From contig CBIHOH010000005.1 in assembly GCA_966211755.1 (NCBI GenBank), forward strand, positions 1-64,000: a stretch of 64,000 nt of DNA, given 5' to 3'. The DNA comes from Rhizobacter sp966211755. Lineage in GTDB: Bacteria; Pseudomonadota; Gammaproteobacteria; Burkholderiales; Burkholderiaceae_C. How positions within the stretch are numbered: position 1 is the stretch's first letter; each line of letters starts with the position of its first letter. The notes under the pieces were generated by a model. It was not told the DNA's origin and did not search any database. It was given only the letters and a program-made list of their open reading frames with translations. The position numbers and the translations under genes were made by a program. This document shows, piece after piece, positions 14,938 to 23,562 of the stretch.

Positions 14938-17565
14938 ATGACCCAGTTCGCCAAGGAAACCCTGCCGATCAGCCTCGAAGAGGAAATGCGGCGCTCGTAC
15001 CTTGATTACGCCATGAGCGTGATTGTCGGTCGGGCCCTCCCCGATGCCCGGGACGGGCTGAAGCCGGTCCACCGGCGCGTGCTGTATGCCATGCACGAGT
15101 TGAACAACGACTGGAACCGGCCGTACAAGAAGTCGGCCCGGATCGTCGGCGACGTGATCGGTAAATACCATCCGCACGGCGACCAGTCCGTCTACGACAC
15201 CGCCGTGCGCATGGCCCAGGACTTCTCGCTGCGCCACATGCTGGTCGACGGCCAGGGCAATTTCGGCTCCGTTGACGGCGACAACGCCGCCGCGATGCGG
15301 TACACCGAAATCCGCCTGTCGAAGATCGCCCACGAGATGCTCGCCGACCTCGACAAGGAGACCGTCGATTTCGGCCCCAACTACGACGGCTCCGAGCGCG
15401 AGCCGCTGGTGCTGCCGACCCGGCTGCCCAACCTGCTGGTCAACGGCTCGGGCGGCATCGCGGTGGGCATGGCGACCAACATTCCGCCGCACAACCTGAA
15501 CGAGGTCGTCGACGCCTGCCTGCACCTGCTGAAGAACCCCGAGGCGACGATCGACGAGCTGATCGAGATCATCCCCGCCCCCGACTTCCCCACCGCCGGC
15601 ATCATCTACGGCACCAGCGGCGTGCGCGACGGCTACCGCACCGGCCGCGGCAAGGTGGTGATGCGCGCGAAATGCCACTTCGAGGACATCGATCGCGGGC
15701 AGCGCCAGGCGATCATCGTCGACGAGATCCCCTACCAGGTGAACAAGAAGAACCTGCTCGAGCGCATGGCCGAGCTGGTCCACGAGAAGAAGATCGAGGG
15801 CATCAGCCACATCCAGGACGAGTCCGACAAGTCCGGCATGCGGGTCGTCATCGAGCTCAAGCGCGGTGAAGTGCCCGAGGTGGTGCTGAACAACCTGTAC
15901 AAGCAGACGCAGCTGCAGGACACCTTCGGCATCAACATGGTCGCGCTGATCGACGGCCAGCCGAAGCTGTGCAACCTGAAGCAGCTGCTCGACATCTTCC
16001 TCGAGCACCGGCGCGAGGTGGTCACGCGGCGCACCGTGTACGAGCTGCGCAAGGCGCGCGACCGCGGCCACGTGCTGGAAGGCCTCGCCGTCGCGCTGGC
16101 CAACATCGACGAGTTCATCGCCATCATCAAGAACTCGCCGACGCCGCCCGTGGCCAAGAGCGAGCTGATGGCCAGGAGCTGGGATTCGTCGCTGGTGCGC
16201 GAGATGCTGACGCGCGCCCAGGCCGACACCCCCGGCGGCCGGGCCTCCTACCGGCCCGAGGGCCTGCCCGCCCAGTACGGCCTGCAGCCCGATGGCTTGT
16301 ACCGCCTGTCCGACGACCAGGCCGGCGAGATCCTGCAGATGCGCCTGCAGCGCCTGACCGGCCTGGAGCAGGACAAGATCATCGGCGAGTACAAGGAGGT
16401 CATGGCCCAGATCGCCGACCTGCTGGACATCCTCGCCCGCCCCGAACGCGTCACCACCATCATCAGCGAGGAACTGACAGCGCTGAAGGCCGAGTTCGGT
16501 GGCACCAAGCTGGCGGTGCGCCGCAGCGTGGTCGAGCACAACGTGCAGGAACTTGGCACCGAGGACCTGATCACGCCGACCGACATGGTCGTCACGCTCA
16601 GCCACACCGGCTACATCAAGAGCCAGGCGCTGTCCGAGTACCGCGCGCAGAAGCGCGGCGGGCGCGGCAAGCAGGCCACGCAGACCAAGGAAGACGACTG
16701 GATCGACCAGCTCTTCATCGCCAACACCCACGACTACATCCTGTGCTTCACCAACCGCGGCCGGGTGTACTGGCTCAAGGTCTGGGAGGTGCCGCAGGGC
16801 TCGCGCAACTCGCGCGGCCGGCCGATCGTCAACATGTTCCCGCTGCAGGCCGGTGAAAAGGTCAACGTGGTGCTGGCGCTGACCGACGGCTTCCGCAGCT
16901 TCCCGGCCGATCATTTCATCTTCATGGCCACTGCCCAGGGCGTGGTCAAGAAGACCTCGCTGGACGAGTTCAGCAACCCGCGCAAGGCAGGCATCATCGC
17001 GGTCGACCTCGACGAGGGCGACTTCCTCGTCGGCGCCGCCCTGACCGACGGCAAGCACGACGTGATGCTGTTCAGCGACGGCGGCAAGGCCGTTCGCTTC
17101 GACGAGGACGACGTGCGCCCGATGGGCCGCAAGGCCCGCGGCGTGCGCGGCATGATGCTGGACGAAGGCCAGAGCGTGATCGCCATGCTCGTGGCCGAGG
17201 ACGAATCGCAGAGCGTGCTGACCGCGACCGAGAACGGTTACGGCAAGCGCACCAGCATCGTCGAATACACCCGTCACGGGCGTGGAACCAAAGGCATGAT
17301 CGCGATCCAACAATCGGAGCGCAACGGCAAGGTGGTCGCGGCCACCCTCGTGCGCAAGGAAGACGAGATCATGTTGATCACCGACAAGGGCGTGCTCGTG
17401 CGCACCCGCGTCGCCGAGATTCGAGAGCTAGGCCGTGCCACTCAAGGGGTGACGTTGATCTCGCTCGACAACGGCACCAAGCTGAGTGGTTTGCAACGCA
17501 TCGTGGAAAACGACGCCAACCCCGAGACCGGCGAAGACCCGGCCTCCGATGAGACTGACGCATGA
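14938..17565 (+). CDS. gyrA: DNA gyrase subunit A
   Basis: 875 aa, the breakage-reunion subunit that with GyrB introduces negative supercoils. Active-site Tyr122 sits in AAAMRYTEIRL and numbering matches E. coli exactly to that point. The GyrA-box QKRGGRGK and six beta-pinwheel repeats of the C-terminal domain follow. In the quinolone-determining region the sequence is HPHGDQSVYD: residue 83 is Gln where E. coli has Ser, and Asp87 is kept. Start 14938 (MTQFAKETLPISLEEE) matches family N-termini. Its stop overlaps the next gene by 4 bases, opening the long supraoperon to hldD. Confidence 0.98.
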   Translation: MTQFAKETLPISLEEEMRRSYLDYAMSVIVGRALPDARDGLKPVHRRVLYAMHELNNDWNRPYKKSARIVGDVIGKYHPHGDQSVYDTAVRMAQDFSLRHMLVDGQGNFGSVDGDNAAAMRYTEIRLSKIAHEMLADLDKETVDFGPNYDGSEREPLVLPTRLPNLLVNGSGGIAVGMATNIPPHNLNEVVDACLHLLKNPEATIDELIEIIPAPDFPTAGIIYGTSGVRDGYRTGRGKVVMRAKCHFEDIDRGQRQAIIVDEIPYQVNKKNLLERMAELVHEKKIEGISHIQDESDKSGMRVVIELKRGEVPEVVLNNLYKQTQLQDTFGINMVALIDGQPKLCNLKQLLDIFLEHRREVVTRRTVYELRKARDRGHVLEGLAVALANIDEFIAIIKNSPTPPVAKSELMARSWDSSLVREMLTRAQADTPGGRASYRPEGLPAQYGLQPDGLYRLSDDQAGEILQMRLQRLTGLEQDKIIGEYKEVMAQIADLLDILARPERVTTIISEELTALKAEFGGTKLAVRRSVVEHNVQELGTEDLITPTDMVVTLSHTGYIKSQALSEYRAQKRGGRGKQATQTKEDDWIDQLFIANTHDYILCFTNRGRVYWLKVWEVPQGSRNSRGRPIVNMFPLQAGEKVNVVLALTDGFRSFPADHFIFMATAQGVVKKTSLDEFSNPRKAGIIAVDLDEGDFLVGAALTDGKHDVMLFSDGGKAVRFDEDDVRPMGRKARGVRGMMLDEGQSVIAMLVAEDESQSVLTATENGYGKRTSIVEYTRHGRGTKGMIAIQQSERNGKVVAATLVRKEDEIMLITDKGVLVRTRVAEIRELGRATQGVTLISLDNGTKLSGLQRIVENDANPETGEDPASDETDA

Positions 17566-18191
17566 AAAAAATCCTCTTGATCACCCTGCTGGGCACCGCT
17601 CTGGCCGCCCAGGCGCAGAACACCCCGGCTCCGGCCGCCCCCGCGGCCGCCTCGGTGCCGGCGCCCAGCGCAGCCAAGAAAGACCTGCTGAACCGCCTGC
17701 TCGCCTTGCAGCAGCCGGCCCTGGAGAGCACCGCGCGCAACCTGGCCGAGCAGCCGATGCGCCAGATGCTCGCCGCCGCCGAACAGGCCTTGCCGCGCGT
17801 GCCTGAAGACAAGCGCGAGGCCGCCGTCAAGCAGATCGAGGGCCTGGCCAAGAAATACGCCGAGGAGGCCGCCGCCGTGTCCAAGGAACGGTCGGCCAAG
17901 ATCGCCCAGTCCGCCCTGCTGCCGCTGTACAACGAGAAGTTCTCCGAGGACGAGCTGCGCCAGCTGCTGGTGGCCCTGGAAGCCCCGGCCTACAAGAAAT
18001 TCCAGCAGGCCATGCCGGAAGCGGGCAATGCCTTCACCCAGCAGCTGGTCACCGAGCTGCGCCCGGTCCTCGACCCCAAGCTCAAGACCCTGGAAGCCAG
18101 CGTCGCCTCGGCACTCGGCATGACGCCCAACGGTGAAGCCCCGGCCAAGCCCGCCAAACCCGCCGCATCGACTCCCAAGCCCAAGAAATAA
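17562..18191 (+). CDS. Exported DUF2059-type protein
   Basis: 209 aa. Signal peptide MKKILLITLLGTALAAQAQ, an Ala/Pro linker (20-38), then a helical domain from about 40 to 185 with KKDLLNRLLALQQPALE and LPLYNEKFSEDELRQLLVAL, the pattern of DUF2059. The C-terminus is Lys/Pro/Ala-rich. Probably periplasmic, function unknown. Overlaps gyrA by 4 bases (ATGA) and precedes serC by 3 bases, so it is in the same transcript; this gyrA-DUF2059-serC order is common in Burkholderiales. Confidence 0.85.
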   Translation: MKKILLITLLGTALAAQAQNTPAPAAPAAASVPAPSAAKKDLLNRLLALQQPALESTARNLAEQPMRQMLAAAEQALPRVPEDKREAAVKQIEGLAKKYAEEAAAVSKERSAKIAQSALLPLYNEKFSEDELRQLLVALEAPAYKKFQQAMPEAGNAFTQQLVTELRPVLDPKLKTLEASVASALGMTPNGEAPAKPAKPAASTPKPKK

Positions 18192-18194
18192 AAG

Positions 18195-19301
18195 ATGACG
18201 CGCCCGTACAACTTCGCACCCGGCCCCGCCACGCTGCCCGAGGAAGTCCTTTCCCAGGCCGCCGCGGAAATGCTCGACTGGAGAGGGTCGGGCATGGGGG
18301 TCATGGAGATGAGTCACCGCGGGCGCGAATTCGACGCCATCTGCACGCAGGCCGAGGCCGACCTGCGCGAGCTGCTGGCCGTGCCGCCCGAGTTCCGCAT
18401 CCTCTTCATGCAAGGCGGCGGGCTGGCCGAGAACGCCATCGTGCCGATGAACCTCTCGCGCGGCGGCGTGGCCGATTTCGTGGTCACCGGGTCATGGTCG
18501 CAGAAGTCGCAGAAGGAGGCGCAGCGCTACTGCGTGGCGCGCACCATCGCCAGCAATGCGGCCCAGTCGTACACGACCATGCCGGATCCGGGCAGCTGGC
18601 AGCTCAGCCCCGACGCCGCCTATGTGCACCTCTGCAGCAACGAGACGGTGCACGGGGTCGAGTTCCAGCAGTTGCCCGACCTGGCAGCCCTGGGCAGCCG
18701 GGCCGCCCTGGTGATCGACTGCTCCTCGCACATCGCCTCGCGCCCGATCGACTGGTCGCTGGTGGGCCTGGCATTCGCCGGCGCGCAGAAGAACATCGGC
18801 ATCGCCGGGATGACCATGGTCATCGTGCGCGAGGACCTGCTGGGCCACGCCATGCCCATCTGCCCCTCGGCCTTCGACTACAAGACCGTGGCCGAGAACG
18901 GCTCGATGTACAACACGCCGCCCACCTACGCGATCTACATCGCGGGGCTGGTGTTCCAGTGGCTGAAGGCTCAGACCCACGGCGAGGCCCGGGGCGTGGC
19001 CGCGATGGAGGCGCGCGCCATCGAGAAATCGACGCTGCTGTACGACTACATCGACGGCTCGGGCTTCTACCGCAACCCGGTCGAGAAGAATGCACGTTCG
19101 CGCATGAACGTGCCGTTTTTCCTGCACGACGAATCGCTCAACGACAAGTTCCTCGAGGGCGCCCGCGCCGCGGGGCTGCTGCAATTGCGCGGCCACAAGT
19201 CCGTGGGCGGGATGCGAGCGAGCATTTACAACGCGATGCCCCTGGCCGGCGTGCAGGCGCTGGTCGGCTACATGCGAGAATTTGCTACCCGCCATGGCTG
19301 A
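18195..19301 (+). CDS. serC: Phosphoserine aminotransferase
   Basis: 368 aa PLP enzyme that converts 3-phosphohydroxypyruvate to phosphoserine with glutamate, and also acts in pyridoxal phosphate synthesis. Starts MTRPYNFAPGPATLPEEVL; EMSHRGREF and the PLP-lysine region FAGAQKNIGIAGMT are visible (the Lys in AQKN forms the Schiff base). The full family length is present. It overlaps pheA by 8 bases, so the two are translationally coupled. Confidence 0.97.
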   Translation: MTRPYNFAPGPATLPEEVLSQAAAEMLDWRGSGMGVMEMSHRGREFDAICTQAEADLRELLAVPPEFRILFMQGGGLAENAIVPMNLSRGGVADFVVTGSWSQKSQKEAQRYCVARTIASNAAQSYTTMPDPGSWQLSPDAAYVHLCSNETVHGVEFQQLPDLAALGSRAALVIDCSSHIASRPIDWSLVGLAFAGAQKNIGIAGMTMVIVREDLLGHAMPICPSAFDYKTVAENGSMYNTPPTYAIYIAGLVFQWLKAQTHGEARGVAAMEARAIEKSTLLYDYIDGSGFYRNPVEKNARSRMNVPFFLHDESLNDKFLEGARAAGLLQLRGHKSVGGMRASIYNAMPLAGVQALVGYMREFATRHG

Positions 19302-20400
19302 TTCACCCATCCTCCCCAACCCCGAGCTGCTGTCGCTGCGCACGCAGATCGACAGCGTCGACCGCGAGCTGCTCGACCTGCTGAACCGGCGTGCCCGGCT
19401 GGCGCAGGAAGTGGGCGAAGTCAAGAAGAAGGAAGGTTCGGTCGCCTTCCGCCCGGAACGCGAGGCCCAGGTGATCGATGGGCTGAAGGCGAACAATCCG
19501 GGCCCGCTGAAGTCGGACAGCGTCGCGCCCATCTGGCGCGAGATCATGTCCGCCTGCCGCGCCCTGGAGACGCCCACCCGCGTGGCCTATCTTGGCCCGG
19601 CCGGCACCTTCACCGAGGAGGCCGCGCTCGGCTTCTTCGGTTCGTCGATCGTCAAGGTGCCCTGCGCGAGCTTCGACGAGATCTTCCACGCCACCTCGGG
19701 CGGCGCAGCCGACTTCGGCGTGGTGCCGATCGAGAACTCGACCGAGGGCATGGTCGCGCGCTCGCTCGACCTGTTCCTCACCACGCCCTTGTTCATCATC
19801 GGCGAGACCAGCCTGTTCGTGCGCCACAACCTGCTGCGCCGCACGAATGCGCTGCAGGACATCCAGGCCGTCTGCGCCCATCCCCAGGCCCTGGCCCAGT
19901 GCCATGCCTGGCTGAGCAACCACCTGCCGCAGGTGGAGCGCCGGCCGGTGTCGAGCAACGCCGAAGGTGCGCGCCTGGCCGCGGCCGACCCGAGCCTCGC
20001 CGCGATCGCCAGCGAACGCGCCGGCAGCGAATACGGCCTGCATGTGGTCGCCCCCGCCATCCAGGACGACCCGCACAACCGCACGCGTTTCGCCATCGTC
20101 ACCAACCCCGACCGGCATCCGCAGCCGCAGGCCTCGGGCCACGACTGCACCAGCCTGGTCGTGTCGGTGACCAACCGGCCGGGCGCCGTGCACGACATGC
20201 TGGTGCCGCTGAAGACCCATGGCGTCTCCATGACCCGGTTCGAGTCCCGCCCGGCGCGCTCCGGCCAATGGGAGTACTACTTCTACATCGACCTTCAAGG
20301 TCACCCCGATCAACCCCACGTTGCCACCGCCTTGCGTGAACTGCGCGAGGTCTGCGCCTTCTTCAAGGTGTTGGGCACCTACCCGATCGACGTGCACTGA
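19294..20400 (+). CDS. pheA: Chorismate mutase / prephenate dehydratase (P-protein)
   Basis: 368 aa bifunctional enzyme of phenylalanine synthesis. Residues about 10-95 are an AroQ-class chorismate mutase (LRTQIDSVDRELLDLLNRRA), about 100-275 the prephenate dehydratase domain (AYLGPAGTFTEEAALGFFG and IENSTEGMVARSLDLF), and about 290-365 a C-terminal ACT domain with CTSLVVSVTNRPGAVHD and SRPARSGQWEYYFY for feedback by phenylalanine. Start 19294 (MADSPILPNPELL) lies inside the end of serC. Confidence 0.97.
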   Translation: MADSPILPNPELLSLRTQIDSVDRELLDLLNRRARLAQEVGEVKKKEGSVAFRPEREAQVIDGLKANNPGPLKSDSVAPIWREIMSACRALETPTRVAYLGPAGTFTEEAALGFFGSSIVKVPCASFDEIFHATSGGAADFGVVPIENSTEGMVARSLDLFLTTPLFIIGETSLFVRHNLLRRTNALQDIQAVCAHPQALAQCHAWLSNHLPQVERRPVSSNAEGARLAAADPSLAAIASERAGSEYGLHVVAPAIQDDPHNRTRFAIVTNPDRHPQPQASGHDCTSLVVSVTNRPGAVHDMLVPLKTHGVSMTRFESRPARSGQWEYYFYIDLQGHPDQPHVATALRELREVCAFFKVLGTYPIDVH

Positions 20401-20431
20401 ACGTCTGCACCGATACGAAAGCACACGCACG

Positions 20432-21325
20432 ATGTTCAACCAGCTTGGTGTGATTGGCTGCGGCCTGATGGGCGGCTCGTTCGCGCTCGCCCTGAAGCGG
20501 GCCGGACTGGTCAAGCGCGTCATTGGCTACAGCAAGTCACCCTCCACCACCGAACGCGCCAAGCGCCTCGGTGTCATCGACGACACCGCCGAATCGGCGC
20601 TGCTGGCGGTGTCGGGCTCCGACATCGTCCTGATGGCGGTGCCGGTCTCGGCCAGCGAAGCCACCTTCAAGGCCATCTGCCACCTGGTGGAGCCCGGGGT
20701 GCTGTTCATGGACGTGGGCTCGACCAAACGCGACGTGGTCGACGCCGCCCGCAGGGTGCTGAAGGAGCGCATCGGCTCCTTCGTGCCGGCCCATCCCATC
20801 GCCGGCAAGGAGGTTTCGGGCATCGGCCACGCCGACGCCACCTTGTACGCCGGCCGCCAGGTGATCATCACCCCGCTGCCCCAGACCTCCCCCGAGCTGG
20901 TGCAGAAGGCCACCGACGTCTGGTCGGCCATCGGCGCGCAGGTGCTGCGCATGACGCCGGAGAACCACGACGCCGCCTTCGCCGCCGTGAGCCACCTGCC
21001 GCACATGCTGGCCTTCGCCTTCTTCAGCTCGGTGGCCAAGCAGCCGGCCGGGCGCGACTTCCTGTCGCTGGCCGGCCCGGGCTTCCGCGACTTCACCCGC
21101 ATCGCCGCCAGCGACCCCGAGGTGTGGCGCGACATCCTGATGTCGAACCGCGAAGAGATCCTGAAGCAGGCGCTGCGCTTCCGGCATACGCTCGATGCCC
21201 TCGAGCATGTCATCAAGACGGGCAACGTCGAGGCGCTCGAAGACCTCATCCGCAACGCGTCCGACGCCCGCGCCAACTGGCAGATGGGCGGGGCGAAGTC
21301 GGGCCCTCCGGGCTCGTCGCGCTGA
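20432..21325 (+). CDS. tyrA: Prephenate dehydrogenase
   Basis: 297 aa NAD(P)-linked enzyme of tyrosine synthesis, oxidatively decarboxylating prephenate to 4-hydroxyphenylpyruvate. Rossmann motif VIGCGLMGGSFALALKRAG at the N-terminus, substrate-side HPIAGKE and HDAAFAAVSHLPHMLA further on. No chorismate mutase or ACT domain is fused. Start 20432 (MFNQLGVIGCG), 31 bases after pheA. In Pseudomonas and many relatives an aminotransferase gene (hisC/hisH2) stands between pheA and tyrA; here it is absent. Confidence 0.95.
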   Translation: MFNQLGVIGCGLMGGSFALALKRAGLVKRVIGYSKSPSTTERAKRLGVIDDTAESALLAVSGSDIVLMAVPVSASEATFKAICHLVEPGVLFMDVGSTKRDVVDAARRVLKERIGSFVPAHPIAGKEVSGIGHADATLYAGRQVIITPLPQTSPELVQKATDVWSAIGAQVLRMTPENHDAAFAAVSHLPHMLAFAFFSSVAKQPAGRDFLSLAGPGFRDFTRIAASDPEVWRDILMSNREEILKQALRFRHTLDALEHVIKTGNVEALEDLIRNASDARANWQMGGAKSGPPGSSR

Positions 21326-21386
21326 TCCGTCGACTTCCTGGGCGCGCCCACGACACGCGCCCGTTTTCCGCCGCTCCGCTGCCGCC

Positions 21387-23414
21387 ATGTTCACGACTCC
21401 CTTTCTCGATCTTCCGCCCTTGCGCCGCGCGCAAGGCACGGTGCGCCTGCCCGGCTCCAAGAGCATCTCCAACCGGGCACTGCTGCTGGCCGGGCTGTGC
21501 GAAGGCACGACCCTGCTGCACGACCTGCTCGACTCCGACGACACCCAGGTCATGCTCGACGCGCTGCGCAGCCTCGGCTGCGACATCTCGCCGCAGGGAG
21601 CCGCCTGGCGCATCACCGGCATAGGCGGGCGGCTGGCGACCCGCTCGGCGAGGATCTTCCTCGGCAATTCCGGCACCTCCACCCGCTCGCTGACCGCCGC
21701 ACTGGCGCTGCTCGGCGCCACCCAGGGCGCGAGCTTCGAGATCTGCGGCGTGCCGCGCATGCACGAACGCCCCATCGGCGACCTGATCGATGCCCTGCTG
21801 CCGCTGGGCTGCCCGGTCGAGTACCTGGGACAGGTCGGTTTTCCGCCGCTGCGGGTCGGCGACGGCCAGGCCCGGCGCCTGTCGCTGGACCAGCCCATCC
21901 GGGTGCGCGGCGATGTGTCGAGCCAGTTCCTGACCGGCCTGCTGCTCGGCCTGCCCCTGGTGGCCGAGCAGGACGTGACGATCGAGGTGGTGGGCGAACT
22001 CATCTCCGCGCCCTACATCGCGATCACGCTGAACCTGCTCGACCGCTTCGGCGTGCAGGTGCGCAACGAGGACTGGAAGCGCTTCGTCGTCCCGGCCGGC
22101 AGCCGCCTGCGCTCGCCGGGCGTGTTCCATGTCGAAGGCGACGCCTCCTCGGCCTCGTATTTCGTCGCGCTCGGCGCCATCGCGGCCACCGGGCAGGCGC
22201 TGCGCATCGAAGGCATGGGCGAGAACTCCATCCAGGGCGATGTGCGCTTCGTCGACGCGGCCCGGGCCATGGGTGCCCAGGCCGTGCTCGGGCCCAACTG
22301 GATCGAGGTGTCGCGCGGCGCCTGGCCGCTGCGCGCCATCACCCTCGACTGCAACCACATTCCCGACGCCGCGATGACGCTGGCGGTGATGGCCTTGTAC
22401 GCCGAGGGCACGACACGGTTGACCAACATCGCCAGCTGGCGCGTCAAGGAAACCGACCGCATCGCCGCCATGGCGACCGAGTTGCGCAAGCTCGGCGCCA
22501 GCGTGGTCGAAGGCAGCGACTTCATCGAAGTGACCGCTCCCACCCAGTGGCAGCCGGCGCAGATCCACACCTACGACGACCACCGCATCGCGATGTGTTT
22601 TTCGCTCGCCACCTTCAATCCGCTGGCGCAGCAGCCCGCGGCCCTGCCGGTGCGCATCCTCGACCCACGCTGCGTGGCCAAGACCTTCCCCGACTATTTC
22701 GAGACCCTGTTCGAGGTGGTGGGCACCGAGACCACCGACATCCCGGTCATCACCATCGACGGCCCGACGGCTTCCGGCAAGGGCACGCTGGCGAGCGCGC
22801 TGGCGCAGGCGCTCGGCTACCACTTCCTCGATTCCGGGGCCTTGTACCGGGCCACCGCCCTGGCCGCGTTGCGCGCCGGGGTGTCGGAGACCGACGAAAC
22901 CGGCCTCACCGAGGTGGCCAGCGGCCTGCGGCTGCGTTTCTCGGGCCACCAGATCTGGCTCGGTCCGGACGAGGTGAGCGACGACCTGCGCCAGGAGCAC
23001 GTCGGCGCGCTGGCCTCGAAGGTCTCGGTCTTCCCTGGCGTGCGGGCCGCGCTGCTGGCCCTGCAGCTCTCGCACCGCCGCCTGCCGGGACTGGTGGCCG
23101 ACGGTCGCGACATGGGCACCGTCATCTTCCCCGGGGCCGACCTGAAGGTGTTTGTCACGGCCAGCACGGCCGTGCGCGCCGAGCGCAGGGTTAAGCAATT
23201 GATTTCTAAGGGTATTCCGGCTAATATCGACAGTCTTCGCGCTGATTTGGAAGCCCGCGACGCCCGCGATCAAAGCCGCAGCGTCTCGCCTTTGAAACCC
23301 GCCGAGGATGCGCTGCTGCTCGACAACTCCGAGCTCACCGTCGACGCCTGCGTCGCCGTGGTGCTGGAGTGGTGGCAGCAGAGGCAACCGTTTGTCGCCC
23401 GTCCCGGCCCCTGA
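21387..23414 (+). CDS. aroA-cmk: Fused EPSP synthase / cytidylate kinase
   Basis: 675 aa. Residues 1 to about 448 are 3-phosphoshikimate 1-carboxyvinyltransferase (shikimate pathway, glyphosate target) with LPGSKSISNRALLLAGL (21-37). Residues from about 452 are cytidylate kinase (CMP/dCMP phosphorylation), starting VITIDGPTASGKGTLASALA, with DGRDMGTVIFPGADLKVFVTAS and RDQSRSVSPLKPA. The two genes, adjacent in other proteobacteria, are joined in one frame with almost no linker. In EPSP numbering (same as E. coli) FLGNSGTSTRSLTAAL places Ser at 101, where E. coli-type enzymes have Pro; Gly96 and Thr97 are kept. Start 21387 gives the normal AroA N-terminus. Confidence 0.95.
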   Translation: MFTTPFLDLPPLRRAQGTVRLPGSKSISNRALLLAGLCEGTTLLHDLLDSDDTQVMLDALRSLGCDISPQGAAWRITGIGGRLATRSARIFLGNSGTSTRSLTAALALLGATQGASFEICGVPRMHERPIGDLIDALLPLGCPVEYLGQVGFPPLRVGDGQARRLSLDQPIRVRGDVSSQFLTGLLLGLPLVAEQDVTIEVVGELISAPYIAITLNLLDRFGVQVRNEDWKRFVVPAGSRLRSPGVFHVEGDASSASYFVALGAIAATGQALRIEGMGENSIQGDVRFVDAARAMGAQAVLGPNWIEVSRGAWPLRAITLDCNHIPDAAMTLAVMALYAEGTTRLTNIASWRVKETDRIAAMATELRKLGASVVEGSDFIEVTAPTQWQPAQIHTYDDHRIAMCFSLATFNPLAQQPAALPVRILDPRCVAKTFPDYFETLFEVVGTETTDIPVITIDGPTASGKGTLASALAQALGYHFLDSGALYRATALAALRAGVSETDETGLTEVASGLRLRFSGHQIWLGPDEVSDDLRQEHVGALASKVSVFPGVRAALLALQLSHRRLPGLVADGRDMGTVIFPGADLKVFVTASTAVRAERRVKQLISKGIPANIDSLRADLEARDARDQSRSVSPLKPAEDALLLDNSELTVDACVAVVLEWWQQRQPFVARPGP

Positions 23415-23494
23415 ACGCAGCGGCCTGGCCAGGGTGCCGGGCGGCCGATGAGCCCGCTGCTTTCCCTCCTGCGCCGCATGGCGCGCCAGAGCAG

Positions 23495-23516
23495 CGGTTT
23501 TTCAACCGGTTTTTTA
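23495..23516 (+). terminator. Intrinsic terminator/attenuator before rpsA
   Basis: CGGTT-TTTC-AACCG followed by GTTTTTTATTT, in the 148-base gap between aroA-cmk and rpsA. It would separate ribosomal protein S1 expression from the amino acid genes upstream, so rpsA probably also has its own promoter within the 3' end of cmk or in this gap. Confidence 0.6.
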
Positions 23517-23562
23517 TTTGAAAAACCTCAACCCGCAGCCTCCGGTTGCACCGAAAGTCCCC

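Noticed and set aside
14830..17313. 827-codon open frame antisense to gyrA
   Set aside because: Shadow frame of a strongly GC3-biased gene; composition rich in His, Gln, Val, Ala runs with no domain.
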